A stretch of 64,000 nt of DNA from NCBI GenBank assembly GCA_015068225.1, contig SVKX01000004.1, positions 1 through 64,000 on the forward strand, given 5' to 3'. Positions 10,610 through 18,441 of this stretch are shown here, in pieces (the stretch's first letter is position 1; every line of letters starts with the position of its first letter). A model generated the notes under the pieces. It was not told the DNA's origin, did not search any database, and saw only the letters and a list, made by a program, of their open reading frames with translations. The stretch comes from Oscillospiraceae bacterium (lineage in GTDB: Bacteria; Bacillota; Clostridia; Oscillospirales; Oscillospiraceae). The translations under genes and the position numbers were made by a program.

Positions 10610-12070
10610 TTATGTCACAGCCTGAATAGATAATCCTTGATTCAGGCCGTAATGGGTACCATATTTGTCGTAAACAATGCGATACTGTTTGCCCTTCAGC
10701 CAGAGATTTTCCACACGGAAATAATCCCAGGAATCGGGGATCAGGGGTTGAGCGGTAAATTGACCATCTTCCACACCGATGCCAAACAGACCGGAAAGCA
10801 CCAGATCGCAGAACAGGGAATGGTTGTAATCCTTACCCCGCTCATAGCCGCCCATCTCCGGTTTCCAGCCCCAGCTTTCCAGAATGCTCCGGGCCAGCCA
10901 CTGACCGGTGGCGGGATGGAGATTTTCGTCGATCCACGGAACCACAGTGCCGTCCTCTTTTGTCATATGGTGGCTTCTGGCGTATTGCAGGAGCATATTG
11001 TAGTAATCTTGCTTATCCAGAGTATCCTGATTGTAACCATGGAGCAGATTGGATGCGGCTACCAGCACCTGAGAGGTAGCAAAGGGCCACACAGGACCGT
11101 TCCATAGACATTCATGGTCGTGTTCTTCCATAAAACGGGGATGACCTTGCTCCGCGGTGGTAAGGCCGCAAGGAGCTTGGAAAATATTGGGATCCGTAAG
11201 TGCATAAAAAGCCGTATCCTTGTCATTGTCCGGAAGGTTGAAGTACCAAGGCACGAAGCCAACCAGCTCCCTGACATCATGCGCGGCAGGGGTTTCCGGT
11301 CGGGTGCGGAAATCGGCGGTTTCATTTTCTTCCATGGGAATGGTTCTGTAAAAACCGTTGCTCCAGAGAAGATCCTCTGTCAGATCCTTAATTTCTTTCG
11401 CTTTTGCATTGTATTTTGCCGCCAGCGCATGATCGCCCGTCATTTCCGCAAAGCGGCAGATGGCAACCGCATCAGCCCATGCGTAGGAATTGAGGGTGGG
11501 GCGAAGACCCGGACCGCTGATGGAATATTCCATGCCGTCTCGATTGTCGTTTGACCAGTAAAGACCGTTGCTCTGCCGGTGGATGGTCTCCCGCTTCTCA
11601 AAAAAGGATACAAGCTTGGGAAGTGCCTTTACGCCGTATGAAAAATCGTCCTTTAAACAGCAGTACTCCCAAACCGCATGGGCGATCCATGTGCTGTATG
11701 CAGAAAGGTCTCCGTGGCCGTCCAGCCAGAAATCCATGTATTCCTTAAGCCGGTTCTCGGAGTCTTTCAGCCATCTGCCTTCCCGAACGTGAAAACAGGC
11801 AGGACAGCAGATAGAGTTGTAGGGACCGGCCCAGGGGACACTGGGTAAAAATTCTGTAATGATATGGCCCTTATCGGTCTTTTTGATGTGCTTCCGGAAG
11901 GTCCACCAGCGGAAATAATATATTCTTTCCAGCTCCTTGTCCGGACAATCGATCAGGGGGATGTTCTCGGCAAGAAACTGCTCTGCGTCCGCGTTGGAGA
12001 TCAACTGGGGATACAGTTCATCATCACAGGCATTGAATGCAGCTATATATGCTTTAAGTTTTTCGCGCAC
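10610..12070 (-). CDS. (alpha/alpha)6-barrel glycoside hydrolase (MGH1/GH63-like)
   Basis: The 486-residue protein has the aromatic-rich barrel repeats of mannosylglycerate-hydrolase/GH63/trehalase-like enzymes: RPTLNSYAWADAVAICRFAE, LWNGPVWPFATSQVLVAA and GRDYNHS-like segments. No signal peptide is present. GTG 12070 is the best start: GGAGG lies 8 bases before it, and a near-consensus promoter (12099-12127) overlaps the longer frame starting at 12115, so that longer frame would be cut by the transcript start. The gene is divergent from uxuA and heads an operon with the deacetylase. The substrate is not determinable here; uronic-acid or rhamnose-containing oligosaccharides would fit the context. 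Confidence 0.85.
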   Translation of the reverse strand: MREKLKAYIAAFNACDDELYPQLISNADAEQFLAENIPLIDCPDKELERIYYFRWWTFRKHIKKTDKGHIITEFLPSVPWAGPYNSICCPACFHVREGRWLKDSENRLKEYMDFWLDGHGDLSAYSTWIAHAVWEYCCLKDDFSYGVKALPKLVSFFEKRETIHRQSNGLYWSNDNRDGMEYSISGPGLRPTLNSYAWADAVAICRFAEMTGDHALAAKYNAKAKEIKDLTEDLLWSNGFYRTIPMEENETADFRTRPETPAAHDVRELVGFVPWYFNLPDNDKDTAFYALTDPNIFQAPCGLTTAEQGHPRFMEEHDHECLWNGPVWPFATSQVLVAASNLLHGYNQDTLDKQDYYNMLLQYARSHHMTKEDGTVVPWIDENLHPATGQWLARSILESWGWKPEMGGYERGKDYNHSLFCDLVLSGLFGIGVEDGQFTAQPLIPDSWDYFRVENLWLKGKQYRIVYDKYGTHYGLNQGLSIQAVT

Positions 12071-12098
12071 AGCAGATACCTCCGTGGCATTATTATTC

Positions 12099-12127
12099 AT
12101 TATAGAATAAACCATGAAAAAAGTAAA
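12099..12127 (-). promoter_or_regulatory. Sigma-A promoter for the glycosidase operon
   Basis: On the minus strand TTTACT and TATAAT are separated by exactly 17 bases. The predicted transcript starts about 20 bases before the GTG start at 12070. Confidence 0.7.
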
Positions 12128-12258
12128 TGGTGGAATTCCGGGAGGATGTGCTTTTCCTGTAAAAAATATGTTTTCGTGGAAAGCGCATATAATCCGCAGG
12201 AGAAATTTGATGTTTCGGCATTTTTTACAATCTTACGGGGATCATCACCATTTCACTG

Positions 12259-12287
12259 TTGCAAAATGGCAGACAATCACATATAAT
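12259..12287 (+). promoter_or_regulatory. Sigma-A promoter for uxuA
   Basis: TTGCAA and TATAAT are 17 bases apart, about 70 bases before uxuA. The divergent promoters are about 130 bases apart, leaving room for a shared regulator. Confidence 0.7.
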
Positions 12288-12358
12288 AGGCAACGTAAAA
12301 TCTGGTCTGATCCTTTGGCGCAAGCAGGGGAGCGGAAAATTTAAATGGAGGAAAGTTT

Positions 12359-13447
12359 ATGCCAATGCAAATGGGTTTTCGCTGGTACGGCGAGGGCAAT
12401 GACAACATCAGCCTGAACTACATTAAGCAGATCCCCGGTGTTACCAGCATCGTCTGGGCGCTGCACCACAAGATGCCCGGCGAGGTCTGGGAGGAAAATG
12501 AGATTAAAGAAGTCATGGATCAGCTTCACAAGTATGGCTTCAACGGTGACGTGGTTGAGTCCGTGAACGTTCATGATGACATCAAAATCGGCAAGCCCAC
12601 CCGGGATGCACTCATCGAGAATTACAAGACCACCATGCGCAACCTGAGCAAGTTTGGCGTAAAAGTAATCTGCTACAACTTTATGCCCATTTTTGACTGG
12701 ACCCGTTCCAACCTGTTCCATGAAGTGGGCGACGGCAGCACGGCTCTGTTCTATGAAAAGGGCATGATCCAGGACGACTACAATGCCATGGCCAAGTACA
12801 TACTGGACTTTACCGAAAAGTATAATATGTCCTTCCCCGGCTGGGAGCCTGAGCGCATGGCAAAGCTGGACGAGCTCTTTAAGGCCTATGCCGATGTGGA
12901 CCATGAAAAGCTGTGGGCGAACCTGAAGTATTTCCTGGAAGCACTAATGCCTACCTGTGAGGAGACCGGCATCAAAATGGCCATCCATATGGACGATCCC
13001 CCATGGGATATCTTCGGTCTGCCCCGTCTGCTGATCAGCGCCGAGAATATTGAACGCTTCCTGAAGATGGTGGACCACCCCTGCAACTGTCTGACCCTGT
13101 GCTCCGGCTCTCTGAACGCCGATCCCAACAATAATGTTGCTGAGATCGTCCGTAAGCATTGTGACCGCATTGCCTTTGCCCATATCCGCAATGTTAAGCA
13201 CTTTGACAACGGTGACTTCTCTGAGGCCTCCCACCGGGATTGCGATGGCGATACCGGCATTCTGGAGATTCTGAAGGCTTACCACGACTGCGGTTTTGAG
13301 GGATATATCCGTCCTGACCATGGCCGTCATCTGTGGGGTGAGGGCCCCGGTACTGTCCGCCCCGGTTACGGTTTATATGACCGCGCTCTGGGTATCATGT
13401 ATATGCTGGGTGTTTGGGATATGTTGGACAAGCTTTCCGGCAAATAA
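12359..13447 (+). CDS. uxuA: D-mannonate dehydratase
   Basis: The enzyme dehydrates D-mannonate to 2-keto-3-deoxygluconate in the glucuronate branch of hexuronate breakdown. The 362-residue length is typical. Family motifs visible are MGFRWYGEGND at the N-terminus, CYNFMPIFDWTRS in the middle, MAIHMDDPPW, and the C-terminal IRPDHGRHLWGE; the His/Cys/Asp residues in these bind the catalytic metal. GGAGG precedes ATG 12359. It is followed after 18 bases by the oxidoreductase that makes its substrate, so the two form one operon. Confidence 0.96.
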   Translation: MPMQMGFRWYGEGNDNISLNYIKQIPGVTSIVWALHHKMPGEVWEENEIKEVMDQLHKYGFNGDVVESVNVHDDIKIGKPTRDALIENYKTTMRNLSKFGVKVICYNFMPIFDWTRSNLFHEVGDGSTALFYEKGMIQDDYNAMAKYILDFTEKYNMSFPGWEPERMAKLDELFKAYADVDHEKLWANLKYFLEALMPTCEETGIKMAIHMDDPPWDIFGLPRLLISAENIERFLKMVDHPCNCLTLCSGSLNADPNNNVAEIVRKHCDRIAFAHIRNVKHFDNGDFSEASHRDCDGDTGILEILKAYHDCGFEGYIRPDHGRHLWGEGPGTVRPGYGLYDRALGIMYMLGVWDMLDKLSGK

Positions 13448-13465
13448 GTATGGAGGTAAATGAGA

Positions 13466-14311
13466 ATGCTGAATCTTCCCCTGAATATTGATTTTTCCGG
13501 CAAGGTTGCCGTTGTTACCGGCGCCGGCGGCCTGATCTGCGGCGCTATGGCCCGTGCATTCGCCCAGTCCGGAGCAAAGGTTGCTGCTCTGGATCTGAAT
13601 GAGGACGCGGTCAAGAAGCTGGCCGACGAGCTGAAGGCCGAGGGTTTTATTTGTGAGGGCTACAAGGCCAATGTGCTGGATCCTGAGGCGCTGGAGGCTG
13701 TCCATCAGGCAGTTCTTGCAGATCTGGGTCCCTGCGATATTCTGGTCAACGGTGCCGGCGGCAACAACCCTCGTGCCACCACCGACAACGAGTATCAGCA
13801 TGAGGCCAAGGAGGGCGGCAAGTCCTTCTTTGATCTGGAGGCATCCGGTGTGGACTTTGTGTTCAAGCTGAATTTCCAGGGCACACTGCTTCCCACCCAG
13901 GCGTTTGCAAAGGATATGGTTGCCAAGAAGCATGGCTGCATTCTGAACATCTCCTCCATGAATGCTTATACCCCTCTGACCAAGATCCCTGCATACTCCG
14001 CCGCTAAGGCCGGCATCTCCAACTTTACCCAGTGGCTGGCAACGCACTTTGCCGGTACCGGCATCCGCTGCAATGCCATTGCCCCCGGCTTCCTGGTTTC
14101 TGCCCAGAACAAGGCTCTGCTGTTCAATGAGGACGGCACACCCACAGCCCGTTCTGCCAAGATCCTGAACGGCACACCTACCGGCCGCTTTGTGGATGCG
14201 GATGAGCTCCTTGGCGCAACCCTGTTTTTGTGCGATGATCGCTCTGCTTCTGCCATTACCGGTGTTGTTCTGCCTGTGGACGCAGGCTTTGCCGCCTATT
14301 CCGGCGTGTAA
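13466..14311 (+). CDS. uxuB: SDR-type D-mannonate oxidoreductase (fructuronate reductase)
   Basis: A short-chain dehydrogenase with the cofactor motif TGAGGLICGAMA near residue 18, NGAGGNNP, and the catalytic Ser-Tyr-Lys set (ISSMNAY, then YSAAKAG). The GGNNP segment and long insert EYQHEAKEGGKSFFDLE resemble Bacillus YjmF, which interconverts D-fructuronate and D-mannonate. Position directly after uxuA supports this. ATG 13466 has GGAGG 9 bases upstream; the ATG at 13460 is too close to it. A strong terminator follows. Confidence 0.9.
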   Translation: MLNLPLNIDFSGKVAVVTGAGGLICGAMARAFAQSGAKVAALDLNEDAVKKLADELKAEGFICEGYKANVLDPEALEAVHQAVLADLGPCDILVNGAGGNNPRATTDNEYQHEAKEGGKSFFDLEASGVDFVFKLNFQGTLLPTQAFAKDMVAKKHGCILNISSMNAYTPLTKIPAYSAAKAGISNFTQWLATHFAGTGIRCNAIAPGFLVSAQNKALLFNEDGTPTARSAKILNGTPTGRFVDADELLGATLFLCDDRSASAITGVVLPVDAGFAAYSGV

Positions 14312-14321
14312 AGAATACAAA

Positions 14322-14349
14322 AAATCCCCTCCCGGTCGGGAGGGGATTT
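14322..14349. terminator. Bidirectional terminator between uxuB and the ECF gene
   Basis: AAATCCCCTCCC pairs with GGGAGGGGATTT around a two- to four-base loop, between two convergent genes. Confidence 0.85.
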
Positions 14350-14358
14350 CTATATGGA

Positions 14359-14925
14359 TTAAAGAAGGGATAGTCGGCTTTTAGACAGAGCTTTGCGGAT
14401 CGCGATGGCCAGAAGCGGTGCGGCAACGATGGCGACCACGGCGTTAAAGACGGTTGCAGGGATTTTTCCTAAAAGTGTCAGCAGCGCAGCGTCGGGGGTC
14501 AAGCCGTGAACCAAAAGACCACTGTAGAAATAGCTCTTGGCAAAGTACAAAGCGGCATAGCTGACTGCGCCGGCGACTGTAGCAACCAAGGATTTGCCAT
14601 AGCCCCAGGTTTTACGTCCAACAATCAGTCCGGTTACCAATCCGTAAGCCCCCTTCATCAAGAAAGTGAGCCAGCATTCAGATATGTAGGAGGGGTCCAA
14701 AACGATATCATACAGGGCAGAACCCAAGCCTGCAGCCAGTCCGCCCAGCCAGGGACCTAAAAGGATACCGGACAGCGCACACAGAATGTTACCAAGATGG
14801 AAAGAAGAGGTGCCTACAATGTCCAGCGGTACTTTGATTCGCAGCGCAGAGCCCGCTGCGGTCAGAGCAGCAAATAAGGCAACGAGGACGATTTTCTTGG
14901 TTGAGATTCTCTTTGAATTTTCCAT
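14359..14925 (-). CDS. ECF transporter S component, substrate unassigned
   Basis: The 188-residue protein has about six hydrophobic segments. Its N-terminus (RISTKKIVLVALFAALTAAG) fits the pattern by which S components contact the EcfT module. The stretch SSFHLGNILCALSGILLGP and the acidic turn LDPSY recall CD3073/folate-type S components, but the vitamin or other ligand cannot be named. It would depend on an EcfA/A'/T module encoded elsewhere. ATG 14925 has GGAGG 7 bases before it; an upstream ATG at 14955 has none. No recognisable riboswitch was seen upstream. Confidence 0.82.
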   Translation of the reverse strand: MENSKRISTKKIVLVALFAALTAAGSALRIKVPLDIVGTSSFHLGNILCALSGILLGPWLGGLAAGLGSALYDIVLDPSYISECWLTFLMKGAYGLVTGLIVGRKTWGYGKSLVATVAGAVSYAALYFAKSYFYSGLLVHGLTPDAALLTLLGKIPATVFNAVVAIVAAPLLAIAIRKALSKSRLSLL

Positions 14926-15102
14926 ATCGAAGCCTCCATGAATCAGGATAGACATATTATATCTAAAACTGGCTATAAAACCAGTGCCAAAAAATAATTA
15001 AAAAACAAGACCAGATAGAAATAGTTGATAAAATCTGAAAAAGGACTGACGATGAGGCGGCTCTGTCTATGGTTGCAGATCTTCTGTAATTTGAATATCC
15101 CA

Positions 15103-15137
15103 AGCCCCGAAGCTTTTGGTTGCTTCGTGGCTTTTTT
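15103..15137 (+). terminator. Terminator-like hairpin with no upstream gene
   Basis: AGCCCCGAAGC pairs with GCTTCGTGGCT (one mismatch) and is followed by TTTTTT. The nearest upstream gene runs the other way, so it would end an untranslated RNA or act as an attenuator. Confidence 0.5.
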
Positions 15138-15196
15138 CACAAAAAAGTCACAACATTTTTGTCGCATTTGATATATTCCAAAAGTGAAATTTGTGC

Positions 15197-15202
15197 TATA
15201 AT
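15197..15202 (+). promoter_or_regulatory. Extended -10 element for the glycosyltransferase gene
   Basis: TGCTATAAT stands 32 bases before the start codon. No good -35 hexamer is at 16-18 bases, as expected for an extended -10 promoter. Confidence 0.5.
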
Positions 15203-15234
15203 CAAATAAATACAAACGACAAGGAGTGACAAGA

Positions 15235-16356
15235 ATGCGGATAGCACTGCTTTCCTGTAATACCGGAGAAGGCCACAATTCCACAGCCAAGGCTGTTCGG
15301 GAAGTGCTGGAATCCCGGGGTGTGGAGTGTGAGCTGGTGGACACACTGGCGTTCGTGTCTCCCGGAATATCCAAGATCGTTTCCACCGGTCATGTATATC
15401 TATATAAATATGCTCCCAAGCTGTGGGATGTGAGTTATCCTGCCCTGAAGAACGATAATCCAAAGCCTGGCAAGAAAACAGTTCTTTACAGAGCACTGAC
15501 AATTGGCGCAAAAAAGCTTCACAAATTTCTGACGGAGGGGCAATTTGATGCCGCCATCTGTTCCCATGTATTTTCTGGTATGATGGCAACGGAGCTTCGT
15601 CGCAGAGGACAGCTGAATATTCCCTGCTACATGGTAGCGACAGACTATGACCGTTATCCCTATATGGACCAGTGTGATCTGAATGGCTATTTCATTCCTG
15701 CCAAGGAACTGACAGATGAGTTTTTGAAGGCGAAGTTGCCGGTGGAAAAGCTGATCCCCAGCGGAATTCCCGTCCGGCAGGCTTTTTACAGTAGAACAGA
15801 CAGGCTGGATGCCCGACGCAAGTTGAACCTGCCTGAATCCGGACTCGTGGTGCTTTTGATGTGCGGAAGTATGGGCGTCGGGCCGATGCAGAAGATCGCA
15901 AAGGAGCTGGCTGAGCGGACACCTATAGATACAACGATTTTTGCCATGTGCGCAAGAAATAAAAAGCTGTACGAATCCGTCAGCCAGATCGGCAATCCCA
16001 AGCTGGTAGCCATGGGCTTTACGGATCAGGTGCCCATCTATATGGATGCGGCAGATATGATCGTTACCAAGCCCGGCGGTCTGAGCTCCACGGAGGCTGG
16101 TAATAAGCACCTTCCCATGGTCTTTATCAATGCGGTGGGCGGCTGTGAGACCCCCAATTTTGATTTCTTTCTGGAGCACGGCTATGCCGTTGGCAGCGCA
16201 GATCCGGAGGAGGTGCTGGTTCAGGCAGTCGAGCTGGCAAACGATCCAGAAAAGCTTCAGCAAATGCGTGAAACACTTGCCGAAGGCTTCCAGATCAACA
16301 GCGCCGTATATATTGCGGATATGGTTATGGAGGCCGCAGCCCCTGTAGGGGTATAA
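15235..16356 (+). CDS. MGDG synthase-type glycosyltransferase (GT28)
   Basis: The 373-residue protein has the N-terminal nucleotide-sugar glycosyltransferase motif SCNTGEGHNSTA of monogalactosyldiacylglycerol synthase/UgtP-like enzymes and the C-terminal donor-binding stretch TKPGGLSSTEAGNKHLPMV with the conserved glycine-rich turn. The family moves glucose or galactose from UDP-sugar onto diacylglycerol at the inner membrane face, making glycolipids and anchors for lipoteichoic acid. The acceptor here is inferred. AAGGAG lies 8 bases before ATG 15235; an in-frame GTG at 15226 overlaps the ribosome site. Confidence 0.88.
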   Translation: MRIALLSCNTGEGHNSTAKAVREVLESRGVECELVDTLAFVSPGISKIVSTGHVYLYKYAPKLWDVSYPALKNDNPKPGKKTVLYRALTIGAKKLHKFLTEGQFDAAICSHVFSGMMATELRRRGQLNIPCYMVATDYDRYPYMDQCDLNGYFIPAKELTDEFLKAKLPVEKLIPSGIPVRQAFYSRTDRLDARRKLNLPESGLVVLLMCGSMGVGPMQKIAKELAERTPIDTTIFAMCARNKKLYESVSQIGNPKLVAMGFTDQVPIYMDAADMIVTKPGGLSSTEAGNKHLPMVFINAVGGCETPNFDFFLEHGYAVGSADPEEVLVQAVELANDPEKLQQMRETLAEGFQINSAVYIADMVMEAAAPVGV

Positions 16357-16403
16357 TATCCTGATTCCGGGAAATCCTCTGTATATAGAAGGAGGATGTT
16401 TCC

Positions 16404-17006
16404 ATGGAAAACAGAAATTGTGAGACAATTTTAAATCTTGCCAGATCTTTTGCCGGAGAATCTCAGGCCCGGACCCGCTATACCATTTACGCTGATCAGG
16501 CCCGGAAAGAGGGCTATGAGTGGATCGCCCGCATTTTTGAGGAGACAGCAGCCAATGAAGCGGTCCATGCGGAGGAGTTTCTGGAGATGCTCCAATCCAT
16601 CGGCGGCTGCGCGGACAATATTAATCTGACGGCAGGCTATCCCTATACGCTGGGCAACACTTCAGAGAATCTGGCGGCGGCACAAGCCGGAGAGCTTCAC
16701 GAGCATGATGAGGCATATCCCGGCTTTGCGGAGATGGCCCGGCGGGAGGGCTTTGATGATGCAGCAAGACTTTGGCTTCAGATCGCCCGGATCGAGGGGG
16801 TTCACCACAATGTGTTCCGGCAGATCAAGGAGCAGCTGGACAGTGGAACATTGACTAAAAAAGAGTCCGCTGTGTCCTGGCGGTGTTTGAATTGCGGCTA
16901 TACCTATGAGGGTCCCAATGCCTGCGATCCCTGCCCTGTCTGCGGCAAGAGCGCATACTGGCAGGAGGGTGAGCTGAATAAAAAACAGCTTCTGCCGAAA
17001 AAGTAA
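16404..17006 (+). CDS. Rubrerythrin
   Basis: The protein (200 residues) has a ferritin-like four-helix domain with paired diiron motifs (EETAANEAVHAEEF and LQIARIEGVHHNVF) and a C-terminal rubredoxin domain with two cysteine pairs (CLNCGYTYEG, CPVCG). Rubrerythrins reduce hydrogen peroxide in the cytoplasm of anaerobes with electrons from NADH via rubredoxin partners. The gene has a strong GGAGG ribosome site and appears to stand alone; its presence supports an anaerobic, oxygen-sensitive host. Confidence 0.96.
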   Translation: MENRNCETILNLARSFAGESQARTRYTIYADQARKEGYEWIARIFEETAANEAVHAEEFLEMLQSIGGCADNINLTAGYPYTLGNTSENLAAAQAGELHEHDEAYPGFAEMARREGFDDAARLWLQIARIEGVHHNVFRQIKEQLDSGTLTKKESAVSWRCLNCGYTYEGPNACDPCPVCGKSAYWQEGELNKKQLLPKK

Positions 17007-17025
17007 AGAATATTGCAACTTTTTG

Positions 17026-17055
17026 TTTACACAGGCCGGTGTGATGTGCTATCAT
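17026..17055 (+). promoter_or_regulatory. Promoter for the exonuclease gene
   Basis: TTTACA and TATCAT are 18 bases apart, ending 35 bases before the ATG at 17090. Confidence 0.5.
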
Positions 17056-17089
17056 ATCCGGTAGGATAAAAGAACAGAGGTTGCAGGAT

Positions 17090-18082
17090 ATGAACTATGT
17101 TGTGTTGGATATGGAGTGGAATCAACCATGGCCTGGCTCCCCATCTTCCAAGAAGGTGCTGCCGGTAGCCATTCGCGGTGAGATCATTCAAATCGGCGCA
17201 GTAAAGGTCGGAGATGACCATACAGTGGGCGATGAATTTCAGGTGCTGATCAAGCCCAAGTTCTATCGCCATCTGAATCGTCGTGTCAGCAAGCTGACAG
17301 GCATTAAAGAGTCCAGACTCCGGGATGAGGGCGTTCCCATGCAGGAAGCCATGAAGTGTTTCCACAGCTGGTGTGGGGATGATGTGGTGTTCCTCACGTG
17401 GGGATTTGACGATATTGGGATTCTGCGGGAAAATCTCCGGCTTTATGGTATGGATGAAAGATGGACGGAGAAATGGTACAATGCCCAGATGATCTTTAAT
17501 GCCCAGACCGACGGTTCCAGTGCCCAAAAGGCGCTGAAGACTGCCTTGGAGATATTCGAAATTGAACCCAGCAGACCGGCCCATGACGCGCTGGGCGATG
17601 CTTACCATACAGCCCTGATCTGCGCACGGCTGGATCTGGAGCGAGGGACTCGGGAATATGGTCAGGCCTTGAAAAACCATGAGGATGGTTTCCACGGTGC
17701 GGAGCTGCCCGGCTGTATTGCCAGAAAGGTATTTCACGATCTGGCAGACAAGCAGTCTGCGCTGGATACCATGTCCGGCAAAGAAAACAAGTGTCCGGTG
17801 TGCAGTGCCCAGATGGAGGGCACCCGCTGGTTTGCCCAGCCGGGTCACCGGTATATGGATCTGGCATCCTGCGGCGTGCATGGAAAGTTTTTGATCCGTG
17901 TCCGGCTGTCAGAACAACCCAACGGCTTGATTCGGGTCAGCAGGCTTACCTATGAAGCTACCTCGGAAGCTGCTCAGGCTTATGCCCGCAGGGCAGAAAA
18001 GGCAGATCCGCAGGATCGGCCCACTCGCCGCCGCAGACGGCGCAGAAGTCCGGGAGTCCCGGAAAAGACAACGGAGGCATAA
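17090..18082 (+). CDS. DnaQ-like 3'-5' exonuclease with C-terminal zinc-ribbon-like part
   Basis: The N-terminal 190 residues are an RNase T/DnaQ-type exonuclease: the first catalytic pair is in VVLDMEWNQ (DxE), the second acid is in WGFDDIGILREN, and the third lies in HDALGDAYHTA. The insertion after motif I resembles KapD/ERI-1-like enzymes. Residues about 235-290 contain CPVC and a later SCGVHG, perhaps a degenerate zinc ribbon, and the C-terminus is a very basic RRRRRRRR run that could bind nucleic acid. The target (RNA or DNA) is not known. ATG 17090 is 9 bases after AGAGG. Confidence 0.85.
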   Translation: MNYVVLDMEWNQPWPGSPSSKKVLPVAIRGEIIQIGAVKVGDDHTVGDEFQVLIKPKFYRHLNRRVSKLTGIKESRLRDEGVPMQEAMKCFHSWCGDDVVFLTWGFDDIGILRENLRLYGMDERWTEKWYNAQMIFNAQTDGSSAQKALKTALEIFEIEPSRPAHDALGDAYHTALICARLDLERGTREYGQALKNHEDGFHGAELPGCIARKVFHDLADKQSALDTMSGKENKCPVCSAQMEGTRWFAQPGHRYMDLASCGVHGKFLIRVRLSEQPNGLIRVSRLTYEATSEAAQAYARRAEKADPQDRPTRRRRRRRSPGVPEKTTEA

Positions 18083-18085
18083 AAG

Positions 18086-18115
18086 ATGGACGGCTATTCT
18101 GCCGTCCATTTTTTT
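18086..18115 (+). terminator. Intrinsic terminator after the exonuclease gene
   Basis: ATGGACGGC/GCCGTCCAT is a perfect 9-base stem followed by a run of T. Confidence 0.85.
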
Positions 18116-18126
18116 GAAAAATAACC

Positions 18127-18155
18127 TTGACAGAATCACAGGAAGGTGATACAAT
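18127..18155 (+). promoter_or_regulatory. Strong sigma-A promoter for the tRNA pair
   Basis: TTGACA and TACAAT are separated by 17 bases, 37 bases before the first tRNA. Confidence 0.8.
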
Positions 18156-18192
18156 ACGGTTCGTGATGGTGCCCAGCACCCGCGATAATTAT

Positions 18193-18269
18193 GGGCCTTT
18201 AGCTCAGTTGGTTAGAGCCTCCGGCTCATAACCGGATCGTCCCGGGTTCGAATCCCTGAAGGCCCACCA
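18193..18269 (+). tRNA. tRNA with CAU anticodon (elongator Met or Ile2)
   Basis: The 77-base sequence folds as a cloverleaf with GGGCCTT/AAGGCCC acceptor stem, an encoded CCA end, GGTTCGAATCC T-arm and anticodon loop CTCATAA (CAU). The body resembles both Firmicute elongator tRNA-Met and the lysidine-modified tRNA-Ile2; sequence alone does not settle it. It shares a promoter and terminator with tRNA-Trp. Confidence 0.93.
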
Positions 18270-18298
18270 CGAAATCAAGGCTTCTGCCTTTTATATAT

Positions 18299-18373
<75 letters not shown>

Positions 18374-18374
<1 letters not shown>

Positions 18375-18414
18375 AAAAAGGAATTTGTAAGTTTATCTTG
18401 CAAATTCCTTTTTT
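18374..18414 (+). terminator. Intrinsic terminator after the tRNA pair
   Basis: AAAAAAGGAATTTG pairs with CAAATTCCTTTTTT; the T run is part of the stem. Confidence 0.8.
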
Positions 18415-18441
18415 AATAAATAAAAACGGAGGGTAAAATTC

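Larger units (their letters stand above)
14926..15234. other. 309-base gap: plus-strand terminator-like hairpin and promoter
   Basis: The gap holds a hairpin with a T run at 15103-15137 that points in the plus direction with no gene before it, and the promoter of the glycosyltransferase near 15197. No convincing open frame or known riboswitch consensus was seen on either strand. Confidence 0.5.

Noticed and set aside
12071-12115. Longer N-terminus for the glycosidase
   Set aside because: The -10 box of a good promoter lies inside it, and a GGAGG-spaced GTG follows at 12070.
13373-14320. 315-codon open frame antisense to uxuB
   Set aside because: It is opposite a clear dehydrogenase gene and has no ribosome site or recognisable domain.
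14926-15100. Folate or other riboswitch before the ECF S component
   Set aside because: I looked for known conserved cores (folate, cobalamin, thiamine, FMN patterns) on the minus strand and saw none.
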